From contig JAGZLW010000003.1 in NCBI GenBank assembly GCA_018364455.1, positions 1 to 64,000 on the forward strand: a stretch of 64,000 nt of DNA, read 5' to 3'. This document shows, one piece after another, positions 10,888 to 19,113 of the stretch. This DNA comes from Streptococcus mitis (lineage in GTDB: Bacteria; Bacillota; Bacilli; Lactobacillales; Streptococcaceae). Every line of letters begins with the position of its first letter. The first letter of the stretch is position 1. The notes beneath the pieces were generated by a model that saw only the letters and a list, made by a program, of their open reading frames with translations, did not search any database and was not told the origin of the DNA. The position numbers and the translations under genes were made by a program.

Positions 10888-11061
10888 ATGACAAAAGAAT
10901 TACAATCATCACGCTATGTTGTCATTTCATTTTTAGTACGTGAAATGGGAATTGACATTGTTGAAGCCATCTCTCTTATGGCTGAATTAGAAAAAAGTGG
11001 CTTGGTTCAATTGGAATCAAGCGGAGATTTAACACTCAAAGAACTTGGAGGAGAGCTATGA
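10888..11061 (+). CDS. Small conserved ICE protein upstream of repA
   Basis: 57-residue protein starting at the ATG after AGGAGGG; longer in-frame starts would run through the terminator hairpin and are unlikely. The predicted helical sequence (VISFLVREMGIDIVEAISLM) resembles a small helix-bundle or winged-helix fragment, but I do not recognise a family. It overlaps the RepA-like gene by four bases (ATGA), so the two are translationally coupled, which suggests a role with replication or its control. Confidence 0.6.
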   Translation: MTKELQSSRYVVISFLVREMGIDIVEAISLMAELEKSGLVQLESSGDLTLKELGGEL

Positions 11062-11837
11062 AACGAATTACCGCAAATCAATACCAAACTTCAGAACGGT
11101 ATTATAAATTACCTAAAATTCTTTTTGAGGATGAGAAATATATGGATATGAAACTAGAAGTAAAGGTGGCTTATTCTATTTTAAAAGATCGTTTAGAATT
11201 ATCTCTCAGTCGTGGTTGGATAGATGAAGAAGGAGCAGTCTATTTAGTATTTTCTAACTCTAAACTGATGAAGCTGTTAGGTTGTTCGAAGTCAAAATTA
11301 TTGTCCATCAAAAAAATTCTTAAAGAATATGACTTAATTGATGAAGTTCAACAGTCTTCAAGTGAGAAAGGGAGGCTAGCTAATAAGATTTATTTAGGGG
11401 AATTATCTTCTCCCCCAGTAGCTAATTCAAACAGGCCTAGTGTTAAAAAAAGACTAGGGCAGGTTGAAAATGAAACGGCCCCTGTCTCTTATTCAGCCCC
11501 TAGTGAGACTGAAGTTAGTGAGACTAAATATAGTGAGACTGATTCTTTATTTACTGAGGATGAGGAGGATAGGAATTCTCAACCTATTTTGAGAAGAAAA
11601 GTAGAAAAGGTCACAAAATATGATCGAGACTATATTTGGGGATTGGTACAAGATCAATTTAGACGAGAGGGTTTTTCTGAAGCAGCCAGTGATATAGCTA
11701 TGACTGATTTTGAGAGAATCTATCAATATGCTCTAGATAATGTTCACTTTGTTAGACGTGCGGAAGTACTTGCTGAATTTGTGTTTAACGGTTTGTATTC
11801 TGTTTGGAACAATCGTGTTAGAAAAGGAGGTGGTTAA
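11058..11837 (+). CDS. Replication initiator, RepA_N domain protein
   Basis: 259 residues. Residues about 10-100 match the RepA_N winged-helix domain (RYYKLPKILFEDEKYMDM, then KVAYSILKDRL and LMKLLGCSKSKLLSIKKIL), found in initiators of low-GC Gram-positive theta plasmids and many ICEs. The middle (about 110-175) is Ser/Thr/Glu-rich and probably disordered, with a repeated E(V/T)SETK-like pattern; a helical C-terminal domain follows. It probably supports replication of the excised circular ICE. First large gene of the left ICE operon. Confidence 0.78.
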   Translation: MKRITANQYQTSERYYKLPKILFEDEKYMDMKLEVKVAYSILKDRLELSLSRGWIDEEGAVYLVFSNSKLMKLLGCSKSKLLSIKKILKEYDLIDEVQQSSSEKGRLANKIYLGELSSPPVANSNRPSVKKRLGQVENETAPVSYSAPSETEVSETKYSETDSLFTEDEEDRNSQPILRRKVEKVTKYDRDYIWGLVQDQFRREGFSEAASDIAMTDFERIYQYALDNVHFVRRAEVLAEFVFNGLYSVWNNRVRKGGG

Positions 11838-11838
11838 A

Positions 11839-11940
11839 ATGTCGCCAATCGAGTGGATATTAGTTATGCTCATTTTAATTTCAAGTGGTGTGACACTTTG
11901 GACATTGATAGTCGATCAGAAAGGGGTAATCAAGAAATGA
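11839..11940 (+). CDS. Small single-pass membrane protein
   Basis: 33-residue ORF (MSPIEWILVMLILISSG then TLWTLIVDQKGVIKK) starting at an ATG just after the strong AAAAGGAGGTGG site at the end of repA. One transmembrane helix (about 5-24) followed by a short basic tail. It overlaps the methyltransferase start by four bases (ATGA). No known function; the start signal and tight coupling argue that it is translated. Confidence 0.5.
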   Translation: MSPIEWILVMLILISSGVTLWTLIVDQKGVIKK

Positions 11941-13295
11941 GATTTATTGATTTATTTTCAGGTATCGGTGGTTTTCGACTTGGAATGGAAAGTGTCGGAC
12001 ACGAGTGTATTGGATTTTGTGAGATTGATAAATTTGCTAGGAAATCTTATAAGTCCATTTTTCAAACGGAAGGAGAAATAGAATTTCATGACATACGAGA
12101 TGTTTCAGATGACGAATTTAAAAAACTTAGAGGGAAAGTCGATGTCATCTGTGGGGGATTCCCTTGTCAAGCATTTTCAATCGCAGGAAGACGATTGGGA
12201 TTTGAAGATACTAGAGGAACTTTGTTCTTTGAAATTGCTCGAGCGACCAAACAAATCCAACCACGTTTTCTTTTTCTTGAAAATGTTAAAGGCCTACTCA
12301 ATCACGATGAGGGACGGACGTTCACCACAATTCTTACCACACTTGATGAGTTGGGGTTTGATGTTGAGTGGCAGGTGCTTAACAGTAAGGATTTTGGCGT
12401 TCCCCAAAACAGAGAGAGGGTGTTTATTATCGGACATTCTAGAAAGAAAGGTACCAGACTCCTATTTCCTTTCAGACGAGAAGGTCAAGCAACTAACCCT
12501 GAGACTTTGAAAGCACTAGGGAATTTAAATCCATCAAGAAGTGGAATGAGTGGTAAAGTCTATTATTCAGAAGGTCTTGCGCCAACCTTAGTTCGTGGAA
12601 AAGGAGAAGGATTTAAAGTTGCGATTCCTTGTATGACACCAGACAGATTAGAAAAAAGACAAAATGGTAGACGTTTCAAGGATAATCAAGAGCCGATGTT
12701 TACTTTAAATACTCAGGATCGCCATGGTATTGTCGTTGTTGGAGATTTACCAACTAGCTTTAAGGAAACTGGTCGCGTCTATGGAAGTGAGGGGCTATCT
12801 CCAACACTGACTACGATGCAAGGTGGAGATAAAATCCCCAAAATACTGATTCCAGAACCAATCCAATTTCTAAAAGTCCGAGAGGCAACGAAAAAAGGAT
12901 ATGCTCAAGCAGGGATTGGAGATTCAATCAATTTAGAAAGACCAAGTTCTCTGTATCGTCGAGGTAGAGTTGGAAAAGGTATAGCTAATACGTTAACAAC
13001 TAGTGGACAAATGGGAGTAGTAGTGGCTAGCTATGAAGGAGAAGATAAACAAGTTTACCAAGTAGCTGGTGTCTTAATTGATGGGCAATTTTACCGTTTG
13101 AGGATACGACGAATCACTCCTAAAGAGTGTTTTAGACTGCAGGGCTTTCCTGATTGGGCTTTTGAAGCTGCTAGAAAAGTCTCTAGTAATAGTCAGCTCT
13201 ATAAACAAGCTGGTAATAGTGTAACCGTTCCTGTGATTGCTGCAATCGCAAAGAAATTAAAAGAAATAGAGGAAAAAGATGAAAGCATTAAATAA
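11937..13295 (+). CDS. DNA (cytosine-5-)-methyltransferase, solitary
   Basis: 452 residues from the ATG at 11937. C5-methyltransferase motifs in order: DLFSGIGGFRLGM (motif I, SAM), GGFPCQAFS (motif IV, catalytic C77), FLENV (VI), QNRERVFIIG (VIII), and C-terminal LQGFPDW and QAGNSVTVPV (IX/X). The target-recognition region (about 200-390) is long. No restriction endonuclease is adjacent, so it is probably an orphan methylase that protects the transferring ICE from host restriction or marks its DNA, as in Tn5252-type elements. The recognition sequence cannot be inferred. Confidence 0.88.
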   Translation: MRFIDLFSGIGGFRLGMESVGHECIGFCEIDKFARKSYKSIFQTEGEIEFHDIRDVSDDEFKKLRGKVDVICGGFPCQAFSIAGRRLGFEDTRGTLFFEIARATKQIQPRFLFLENVKGLLNHDEGRTFTTILTTLDELGFDVEWQVLNSKDFGVPQNRERVFIIGHSRKKGTRLLFPFRREGQATNPETLKALGNLNPSRSGMSGKVYYSEGLAPTLVRGKGEGFKVAIPCMTPDRLEKRQNGRRFKDNQEPMFTLNTQDRHGIVVVGDLPTSFKETGRVYGSEGLSPTLTTMQGGDKIPKILIPEPIQFLKVREATKKGYAQAGIGDSINLERPSSLYRRGRVGKGIANTLTTSGQMGVVVASYEGEDKQVYQVAGVLIDGQFYRLRIRRITPKECFRLQGFPDWAFEAARKVSSNSQLYKQAGNSVTVPVIAAIAKKLKEIEEKDESIK

Positions 13296-13728
13296 AGAAT
13301 CAATACTAGATTGTGATGAATTAGAAACAGAATTACATGATGCAGAAATCAGACAGCTGGATGAACAAATATTTTTGATGCCCAATTATCCATGTGAGTT
13401 TGAGGTGACATTTTTAGATGATTACCATAAAAAACATAATTACCCACTATTTTATGAATCCTATCTTCAAAACATTATGGAATTCCTTGAAAGTCAGGAT
13501 ATAAAGAACGGAGCTGATGCCTTTGTAGATGATAATCAGAATCTTGTTTTTGTTTTATATGGGCAAGGCTATCGAGCCGAGGGAAAAGAGGGAATACTTA
13601 CAACCCAAGTAACTGTAAAAGCTTATGATGAAGACAAGAAATCGATTAACTTCTCAAATTTATTAGATTCCTTAATCGTCTCAGAATATCAAATGGAACC
13701 GAATCTTTGGGAGGTCTCCCATGATTGA
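13279..13728 (+). CDS. Hypothetical ICE protein
   Basis: 149-residue acidic, cytoplasmic protein with no signal or membrane segment and no family I recognise. ATG follows a GAGGAAAA site inside the end of the methyltransferase gene (overlap 17 bases), and its own end overlaps the next gene by 8, so it belongs to the same operon. Such genes between methylase and Spx-like gene recur in streptococcal ICEs; the role is unknown. Confidence 0.6.
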   Translation: MKALNKESILDCDELETELHDAEIRQLDEQIFLMPNYPCEFEVTFLDDYHKKHNYPLFYESYLQNIMEFLESQDIKNGADAFVDDNQNLVFVLYGQGYRAEGKEGILTTQVTVKAYDEDKKSINFSNLLDSLIVSEYQMEPNLWEVSHD

Positions 13729-14101
13729 TCTCTATCTAAGTAAAAATAGCCATAGAAATCAACTTCTTTTGGATTTCTTTCAAAACTACGGAATAGAGGT
13801 ATCTTGTCATTCGATTTCTGAAATGACAAAGGACAAATTAATTGAGATGATGAGCTATTCTTCAGATTGTTTTGAGTTTTTATCTCCTAATTTATTACGA
13901 TTTAAGAACCGTGACAATCTAAGATTAACGGATTTCATTGAAATGATATTAAAAAATCCTGAACTAACTATTAGACTTCCTCTTGCGGTTTCAAATAAGA
14001 GAGTTTATCCAAATCTGAATCTAGAGGAGGCTAGAGCTTTATTGCCAAGAGATACGAAACAATTGATTTACATGGAACAAACACATTATTTATCAAGTTA
14101 A
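13721..14101 (+). CDS. Spx/ArsC-family protein lacking the redox cysteine
   Basis: 126 residues with the Spx/ArsC thioredoxin-like pattern: N-terminal beta strand IDLYLSKNSHRN, GIEVSCHSISEMTKDKL, and the C-terminal signature RLPLAVSNKRVYPNLNLEEARALLPR. At the usual CxxC/CxxS position it reads NSHR, so arsenate or thiol chemistry is not expected. Classical Spx binds the RNA polymerase alpha C-terminal domain; an ICE-encoded cysteine-less form could act as a constitutive or dominant variant. That function is inference. Confidence 0.6.
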   Translation: MIDLYLSKNSHRNQLLLDFFQNYGIEVSCHSISEMTKDKLIEMMSYSSDCFEFLSPNLLRFKNRDNLRLTDFIEMILKNPELTIRLPLAVSNKRVYPNLNLEEARALLPRDTKQLIYMEQTHYLSS

Positions 14102-14113
14102 AGGAGAAGCAAT

Positions 14114-14347
14114 ATGGCTGAACGATTTTGGGAGAACTTGTCCATTATTTTGGCTGAAAGAAATATTAGCTGGATTGAGTTAACCAGAAAAATGTTTGCA
14201 GGAGAGTTTCACTATCCAAGTGAATTGAATCGTTTGTATCAAAAGATACGCCACTACAAGATGGAACAACGAATGCCTCAAAGTCCATGGGTAGAAAGGA
14301 TTGTGCAGGTATTAGATTTAGATTATGAAGATTTATTTCGGAGGTAA
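14114..14347 (+). CDS. Small putative DNA-binding protein
   Basis: 77 residues, basic and helical (FWENLSIILAERNISWIELTRKM, later WVERIVQVLDLDYEDLFRR). The spacing of helices and the closing VLDLDYEDLF resemble a Cro/CI-type helix-turn-helix in which the end of the domain reads 'LGVSLDDLF'. The central part is unusual and no exact family is recognised. It follows the Spx-like gene by 12 bases with an AAGGAG site and may regulate the ICE operon. Confidence 0.55.
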   Translation: MAERFWENLSIILAERNISWIELTRKMFAGEFHYPSELNRLYQKIRHYKMEQRMPQSPWVERIVQVLDLDYEDLFRR

Positions 14348-14349
14348 CT

Positions 14350-14937
14350 ATGAAAAGAATAATTCCAGTTTATATATTCCAACAAGTAAATGTCCTATTG
14401 GTATCCTTATACTTACTGAAATTGCTTTGTATCGGTGAGTTAACTGTACTAGAGATTCTCTATGGTGCATCGCTCATTTACTTTTTATGGATGTATGGTC
14501 AACGAAAACAAGTGATCAAGGTTAATATGAAAACTAGGATAAAATGGCTTGGTATTGGATTTGTCAGCCTACTGATTATAAGTCTATGTTTTAGTCTGGT
14601 TCATGCTCAAGGAAGCACGAATCAAGCAAACTTAATTGGGCTTCAACATCAAGTTCCTTGGTTTTCATTTTTATTGTTCTTAATCAATGCGAGTATGGTT
14701 GAAGAATTTTTGTATCGAGAAATTTTATGGAACTTGGTTAGAAAATTAGATATTCGAGTTGCTTTGACAAGTGTTTTATTTGCCTTAGCTCATCATCCAG
14801 GAACCATTCTAGCTTGGTGTTTATATGTTTCATTGGGAATGTTTTTAGGGATGGTGCGCTATAAATCGGACTTATGGGGTAGTATGGGGCTACATTTGGT
14901 GTGGAACCTACTAGTTTATAGTTTGCTGCTTTTTTAG
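14350..14937 (+). CDS. CPBP-family intramembrane metalloprotease
   Basis: 195 residues with about six hydrophobic segments. The CAAX-protease/bacteriocin-processing (CPBP, Abi) motifs are visible: EEFLYRE (motif 1), FALAHHPG (motif 2) and HLVWN near the C-terminus (motif 3). Members confer bacteriocin self-immunity or process membrane peptides. It starts two bases after the previous stop with a CGGAGG site and is the last gene before a terminator. On an ICE it could protect against bacteriocins or act as an exclusion factor; neither is proven. Confidence 0.75.
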   Translation: MKRIIPVYIFQQVNVLLVSLYLLKLLCIGELTVLEILYGASLIYFLWMYGQRKQVIKVNMKTRIKWLGIGFVSLLIISLCFSLVHAQGSTNQANLIGLQHQVPWFSFLLFLINASMVEEFLYREILWNLVRKLDIRVALTSVLFALAHHPGTILAWCLYVSLGMFLGMVRYKSDLWGSMGLHLVWNLLVYSLLLF

Positions 14938-14969
14938 ACCAAATTAGCTTGTTTTAGGGAAATGAAATG

Positions 14970-15000
14970 CTAACGTTATGTAACAATGTTAGTCTTTTAT
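14970..15000 (+). terminator. Terminator ending the repA-to-CPBP operon
   Basis: Stem 14970-14977 with 14985-14992 (8 bp, one G:U) and a following TCTTTTATTT tract. Confidence 0.7.
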
Positions 15001-15078
15001 TTCAAAATTTTTTGTTTAGTATGTATTTAGCTCTACAGAAAAATAAAAAATGTGATAAAAATTTCAACTACTCTTATC

Positions 15079-15084
15079 TATAAT
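15079..15084 (+). promoter_or_regulatory. -10 element upstream of the transfer operon leader
   Basis: A perfect TATAAT lies about 190 bases before the first transfer gene. A -35 box is not clear (A/T-rich at the right distance), so an activator may be needed. Confidence 0.45.
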
Positions 15085-15090
15085 AAAGCT

Positions 15091-15271
15091 ACCTGTTCTT
15101 TGAAAATTGAATCCACTCCGTCTTGATTAGCGTGCCTGTGTAAGTAGGGACTGAGAGTATTTCCCTGTGAAGGGCAACTGGCACAAGACGTGTGTGAGAA
15201 TTTTCTAACAGACACGGAGTTTATCGTTACCAGACTTAAACGATGCGACAAACTAGATAAAGGAGTTAATC
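15091..15271 (+). ncRNA. Predicted structured 5' leader RNA of the ICE transfer operon
   Basis: This gene-free stretch folds into nested helices. A closing helix pairs ACTCCGT (15115-15121) with ACGGAGT (15214-15220). Inside it GTGCC (15132-15136) pairs with GGCAC (15180-15184), with TCTTG (15121-15125) against CAAGA (15184-15188) as a possible extension. AGGGA (15146-15150) pairs with TCCCT (15162-15166), and those Cs could instead pair with GGG at 15172-15174, giving alternative folds. The stretch is more GC-rich than its flanks and lies between a -10 box and the first transfer gene. No intrinsic terminator is visible. A regulatory leader is likely; its class is not one I can name. Confidence 0.5.
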
Positions 15272-15571
15272 ATGAAAGTAGTAAACTTGTATGATTTGAA
15301 ACAAATGGGGAATAAAGGTGGTTGTACCATCCAATTGATTCATCACTTTCCTTTTGGTATGGGCTTAGGACATCTCAAAAAAGACTACATTGAATTTAAA
15401 CGTGTTGGTATCTTTGATGGGAAGGCAGTAGAAGTCACACTTCGAGAACCTTATTCGAGAGATCTACTGCAGTTTGTCAAGTCAATTAAGCAACATCAGA
15501 AATTGATAGCTTATCGCTATAAAGAAGGAAAACTGCTATTTGTGAAGAAGGAGGCATCAGATGTCCTCTGA
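15272..15571 (+). CDS. Conserved ICE protein, first gene of the transfer operon
   Basis: 99-residue soluble, basic protein of unknown function. ATG follows AAAGGAG at the end of the structured leader. It overlaps the next gene by 11 bases, and the operon continues into the VirD4-like coupling protein, so a role in transfer or its control is likely by position only. Proteins of this kind recur in Tn5252-type elements, from memory. Confidence 0.6.
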   Translation: MKVVNLYDLKQMGNKGGCTIQLIHHFPFGMGLGHLKKDYIEFKRVGIFDGKAVEVTLREPYSRDLLQFVKSIKQHQKLIAYRYKEGKLLFVKKEASDVL

Positions 15572-16049
15572 ACAACAGGAACGAATGGCAGTTCAATATG
15601 CAGAGCGTAGTCTTTTATTTACTGTAAAAAGTCTTTTAAAAATTCTAGAATGGTCTAGACGTCAGGCTTTAGCACAAGATGCTGCCTATAAGATAGGGGT
15701 GCAGAAATTAGAAGAATTGCTACAATCTCCCTATTCGATCGATACGATTAATCTGAAGAAAGATTTCTTAGACAAACCAATTGATATAGAGAAATTTAAA
15801 GCTTTTTTAGAAAAAGAAGAGATTCCTTTAGCCATCGCTTGGCAAGGGGATTCTCTACATTTCTATACGAAAGACCGTTCGATTCTAGACAATCATTTAG
15901 ACCATCTGCTAGAAAAAATGGTTAATGATCCGGAGAAATTAGCTGATTTTACTATGGATAAGTCATTAGACGATGCAATTGATGAGGCGAAATCCCAAAT
16001 TACCTTTAGACAAGAAGGGGCCGTCAAACAGAAAGAGATGGTGAGATGA
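15561..16049 (+). CDS. Conserved ICE protein upstream of the coupling protein
   Basis: 162 residues, acidic and mostly helical, without signal or membrane segment; no family recognised. It overlaps both neighbours (11 bases upstream and 4 downstream, ATGA), so it is translated with the VirD4-like gene and may be an accessory factor for it. Confidence 0.6.
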   Translation: MSSEQQERMAVQYAERSLLFTVKSLLKILEWSRRQALAQDAAYKIGVQKLEELLQSPYSIDTINLKKDFLDKPIDIEKFKAFLEKEEIPLAIAWQGDSLHFYTKDRSILDNHLDHLLEKMVNDPEKLADFTMDKSLDDAIDEAKSQITFRQEGAVKQKEMVR

Positions 16050-17926
16050 TGTACAGTGGAAAGAAATTCCTACTATTCTCACTGTTAGGCATCTTACTAG
16101 GCTATCTTTTTCATCGTTTGACGCTTTTGTATGATTCCTATACTGGAAATAGCTTAAATAAATGGACTCATCTTCTGATGGAGGGTCAAGATGAAGTTCT
16201 TCAGTCGCCATGGAATATTTCTTTTACTGGAAAATCAAGTGCTTTTTTTCTACTAGGCTTTGTGATGATGCTGCTGGTTTATCTCTATTTAGAGACTGGA
16301 AAAAAACAATACCGAGAAGGGGTAGAATACGGGAGCGCCCGTTTTGGAACTCTAAAAGAAAAGAAGCTCTTTTACGGTAAGGAATTTTCTCATGATACGA
16401 TCTTAGCACAAGATGTTCGTCTGACATTATTAGATAAAAAACCAGCCCAATATGATAGGAATAAGAATATTGCGGTGATTGGAGGTTCAGGAAGTGGGAA
16501 GACATTTCGCTTTGTGAAACCCAATCTGATTCAGATGAATAGTTCTAATATTGTAGTTGATCCTAAAGATCACTTGGCCGAAAAAACAGGCAAACTCTTT
16601 TTAGAACATGGCTACCAAGTAAAGGTGTTAGATTTAGTCAATATGAAGAACTCAGATGGCTTCAATCCTTTTCGCTATATAGAGACAGAAAATGATTTGA
16701 ATCGCATGCTGACGGTTTATTTCAATAACACCAAAGGCTCTGGCTCCCGTAGTGATCCATTTTGGGATGAAGCTTCTATGACTTTGGTACGAGCTTTAGC
16801 CTCTTACTTGGTCGATTTCTATAACCCACCTAAAACAAGAGAACAGCTCATAGAAGAAAGTCGTTTAAGTCAAAAGGAATACCAAAACTTGTTGAAACGT
16901 CAAAAAAAAGAAGTGGAAGAGCGAAAAAAACGAGGGCGTTATCCAAGTTTTGCTGAAATCTCAAAACTCATTAAACACTTATCCAAGGGTGAAAACCAAG
17001 AAAAAAGTGTCTTAGAAATTCTATTTGAAAATTATGCTAAAAAGTATGGAACTGAAAATTTTACCATGCGAAATTGGGCAGATTTCCAAAATTATAAGGA
17101 TAAGACTCTGGATTCTGTTATAGCTGTAACCACTGCTAAATTTGCCCTCTTCAATATTCAAAGTGTTATGGATTTGACCAAAAGAGATACCCTTGATATG
17201 AAGACTTGGGGCAAGGAAAAATCAATGGTGTACTTAGTTATCCCAGATAACGATAGTACCTTTCGCTTTCTTTCAGCCCTCTTTTTTTCAACCGTATTTC
17301 AAACCCTAACAAGACAAGCAGATATTGATTTTAAGGGTCAATTACCTCTTCATGTGAGAGTCTACTTAGATGAATTCGCAAATATCGGAGAAATTCCAGA
17401 TTTTGCTGAACAAACCTCAACAGTCCGTTCTCGGAATATGAGTCTCGTTCCTATTCTACAAAATATTGCCCAACTTCAAGGGCTCTATAAAGAAAAAGAA
17501 GCTTGGAAAACCATTTTGGGGAACTGTGATAGCTTAGTCTACTTAGGTGGTAATGATGAAGATACCTTTAAATTTATGAGTGGCTTACTCGGTAAACAAA
17601 CCATTGATGTTCGAAATACGAGTCGTTCCTTTGGCCAAACAGGGTCAGGATCCCTTTCTCATCAAAAGATTGCTCGTGATTTAATGACACCCGATGAAGT
17701 CGGAAATATGAAACGGCATGAATGCCTGGTTCGAATTGCCAATATGCCTGTCTTTAAAAGCAAAAAATACAATTCCACTAAGCATCCAAACTGGAAATAC
17801 CTAGCTAATCAAGAAACCGATGAACGGTGGTGGAACTATCAAATCAATCCTTTGAATCAAAGACAAGAAAATCATCTTGAAGGCCTTAGAATTCGTGATT
17901 TAACTTTTGAATCTAGTTTAAAATAA
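16046..17926 (+). CDS. virD4: Type IV coupling protein, VirD4/TraG family
   Basis: 626-residue ATPase that brings the relaxase-DNA complex to the secretion channel at the inner face of the membrane. Two N-terminal membrane segments (about 8-28 and 70-90) precede the motor domain. Walker A IGGSGSGKTFRFVKPN is near 144-158 and the Walker B-like DEFANIGEIPDF near 441. VDPKDHLAEKTG and a conserved LGGNDEDTFKFMS segment also match VirD4/TcpA proteins. Start overlaps the previous stop (ATGATG). Confidence 0.9.
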   Translation: MMYSGKKFLLFSLLGILLGYLFHRLTLLYDSYTGNSLNKWTHLLMEGQDEVLQSPWNISFTGKSSAFFLLGFVMMLLVYLYLETGKKQYREGVEYGSARFGTLKEKKLFYGKEFSHDTILAQDVRLTLLDKKPAQYDRNKNIAVIGGSGSGKTFRFVKPNLIQMNSSNIVVDPKDHLAEKTGKLFLEHGYQVKVLDLVNMKNSDGFNPFRYIETENDLNRMLTVYFNNTKGSGSRSDPFWDEASMTLVRALASYLVDFYNPPKTREQLIEESRLSQKEYQNLLKRQKKEVEERKKRGRYPSFAEISKLIKHLSKGENQEKSVLEILFENYAKKYGTENFTMRNWADFQNYKDKTLDSVIAVTTAKFALFNIQSVMDLTKRDTLDMKTWGKEKSMVYLVIPDNDSTFRFLSALFFSTVFQTLTRQADIDFKGQLPLHVRVYLDEFANIGEIPDFAEQTSTVRSRNMSLVPILQNIAQLQGLYKEKEAWKTILGNCDSLVYLGGNDEDTFKFMSGLLGKQTIDVRNTSRSFGQTGSGSLSHQKIARDLMTPDEVGNMKRHECLVRIANMPVFKSKKYNSTKHPNWKYLANQETDERWWNYQINPLNQRQENHLEGLRIRDLTFESSLK

Positions 17927-17946
17927 AAATAGAAAAGAGGAAATAG

Positions 17947-18189
17947 ATGATTACGCATTTTAAAGGTTTTGTTTATGGAGTAGACGCAAGTGCTATGTTT
18001 GCACAAGCTATGTCTTTGTTACAGAAGGGATTGATTGCCGTTGGTGCCTTTCTCGTTGTTGTGGGGATTGTCAATCTTGCAACCAACATTAAAGATGGTG
18101 GACCAGGTGTTCGGAATGCCATTCTTGAAATTGTCGGTGGAGTTATGGTAGGGGCTGCTGGAGCCTTTGTAACCCAGATTTCAATTTAG
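17947..18189 (+). CDS. Maff2-like small membrane protein of the T4SS
   Basis: 80 residues with two hydrophobic helices (about 22-45 and 60-78), GIVNLATNIKDGGPG in between, and no charged tail. It matches the Maff-2 type found between VirD4 and VirB6 genes in Gram-positive conjugation modules, where it may be a VirB2-like channel subunit. ATG follows GAGGAAATAG; a VirB6-like gene follows closely. Confidence 0.72.
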   Translation: MITHFKGFVYGVDASAMFAQAMSLLQKGLIAVGAFLVVVGIVNLATNIKDGGPGVRNAILEIVGGVMVGAAGAFVTQISI

Positions 18190-18209
18190 GAGGATAAACA
18201 ATGACATGA
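18188..18209 (+). promoter_or_regulatory. Unusual start region: best-placed ATG encodes a two-codon mini-ORF
   Basis: AGGAGG at 18188-18193 is ideally spaced (7 bases) to an ATG at 18201 that reads ATG-ACA-TGA, a two-residue ORF. The VirB6-like gene starts at the ATG at 18206, overlapping that stop. Re-initiation or direct initiation at the second ATG (12 bases from the site) would be required. Confidence 0.5.
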
Positions 18210-19060
18210 ATCTTAGTTTAGTCTCACCCTTTGTTTACCTTGCATCTGAAAAAATATCAGCTGAAAATTTATTTGAAGGATTTAATGTGGATTTACAATC
18301 TACGGTAGATCTGATTAAATCTCTATCTAGCTACAATCCAACAGTTTGGACTTATATGTCTAGTATTACTAAAAGTGTCATGCAGCCTCTTGGAGTTGCG
18401 ATTTTATCAGTTGTTCTCATCTTAGAATTTTCAAAGATGGCAAAGAAGATTGCTAACTCAGGAGGAGCGATGACCTTTGAAGCATTAGCGCCGATGTTGA
18501 TTAGTTATATTATGGTCGCAGTTGTAATTACCAACACTACCGTCATTGTAGAAGCCATCATCGGGATTGCGAGTCATGCCATTGAACAAGTGGCCTCGAT
18601 TGTGGCTCACGGTGGGGCAAAGTATGATACCATTTCTGGATTAAAAGGGTCAGGATTTATTGGCCGGATGATTGTGGGCTTTTTCGCCCTCCTTATCTGG
18701 CTAGTTCGGATAGTAAGTGCAGCCATGGTTAATCTTTTGGTATCTATTCGATTTATTCAACTCTACCTTATGATCCCATTTGCCCCTCTTACGATTCCAA
18801 CATTTTTAAGTGATGAATGGAAGTCTATTGGTATAGGCTATTTAAAAAATATTATGGTCTATGCGGTACAAGGGGTTCTTATTTTTCTGATTGTTTCTCT
18901 TGTTCCTTTATTTGAATCTGCTGGGAAAATAGCTGTTTCAAATGGTGCAGGAGTCCTGCAATCTCTTGCGATTATGTTTGGTAGTTTGATACAAGCTATC
19001 TTACTGATTATTGCCCTCGTTGGTTCTCAACGTACGGCTCGCTCAATCTTAGGTATGTAA
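18206..19060 (+). CDS. VirB6/TrbL-like conjugative channel membrane protein
   Basis: 284 residues with about six hydrophobic helices and an extracytoplasmic N-terminus containing a conserved ESLSSYNPTVWTYM-like segment (SLSSYNPTVWTYMSS). The fold and position, after the Maff2-like and before the PrgI and VirB4-like genes, match the VirB6-like polytopic channel proteins of Gram-positive T4SSs. The C-terminus ends in QRTARSILGM. The start sits behind a mini-ORF, described separately. Confidence 0.78.
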   Translation: MNLSLVSPFVYLASEKISAENLFEGFNVDLQSTVDLIKSLSSYNPTVWTYMSSITKSVMQPLGVAILSVVLILEFSKMAKKIANSGGAMTFEALAPMLISYIMVAVVITNTTVIVEAIIGIASHAIEQVASIVAHGGAKYDTISGLKGSGFIGRMIVGFFALLIWLVRIVSAAMVNLLVSIRFIQLYLMIPFAPLTIPTFLSDEWKSIGIGYLKNIMVYAVQGVLIFLIVSLVPLFESAGKIAVSNGAGVLQSLAIMFGSLIQAILLIIALVGSQRTARSILGM

Positions 19061-19066
19061 TTAGAT

Positions 19067-19100
19067 AAAGGCTAGGAAGTGAATGCTTCTTAGCCTTTTT
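19067..19100 (+). terminator. Hairpin between VirB6-like and PrgI genes
   Basis: A 12-bp stem (19068-19079 with 19086-19097, one G:U) followed by a short T-run inside the transfer operon; probably a partial terminator that lowers expression of downstream genes. Confidence 0.65.
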
Positions 19101-19113
19101 AGAAAGGAAAGTC

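Noticed and set aside
10789..11061. Longer version of the small gene before repA, starting at 10789
   Set aside because: It would read through the terminator hairpin at 10842-10864; the ATG at 10888 has the AGGAGGG site.
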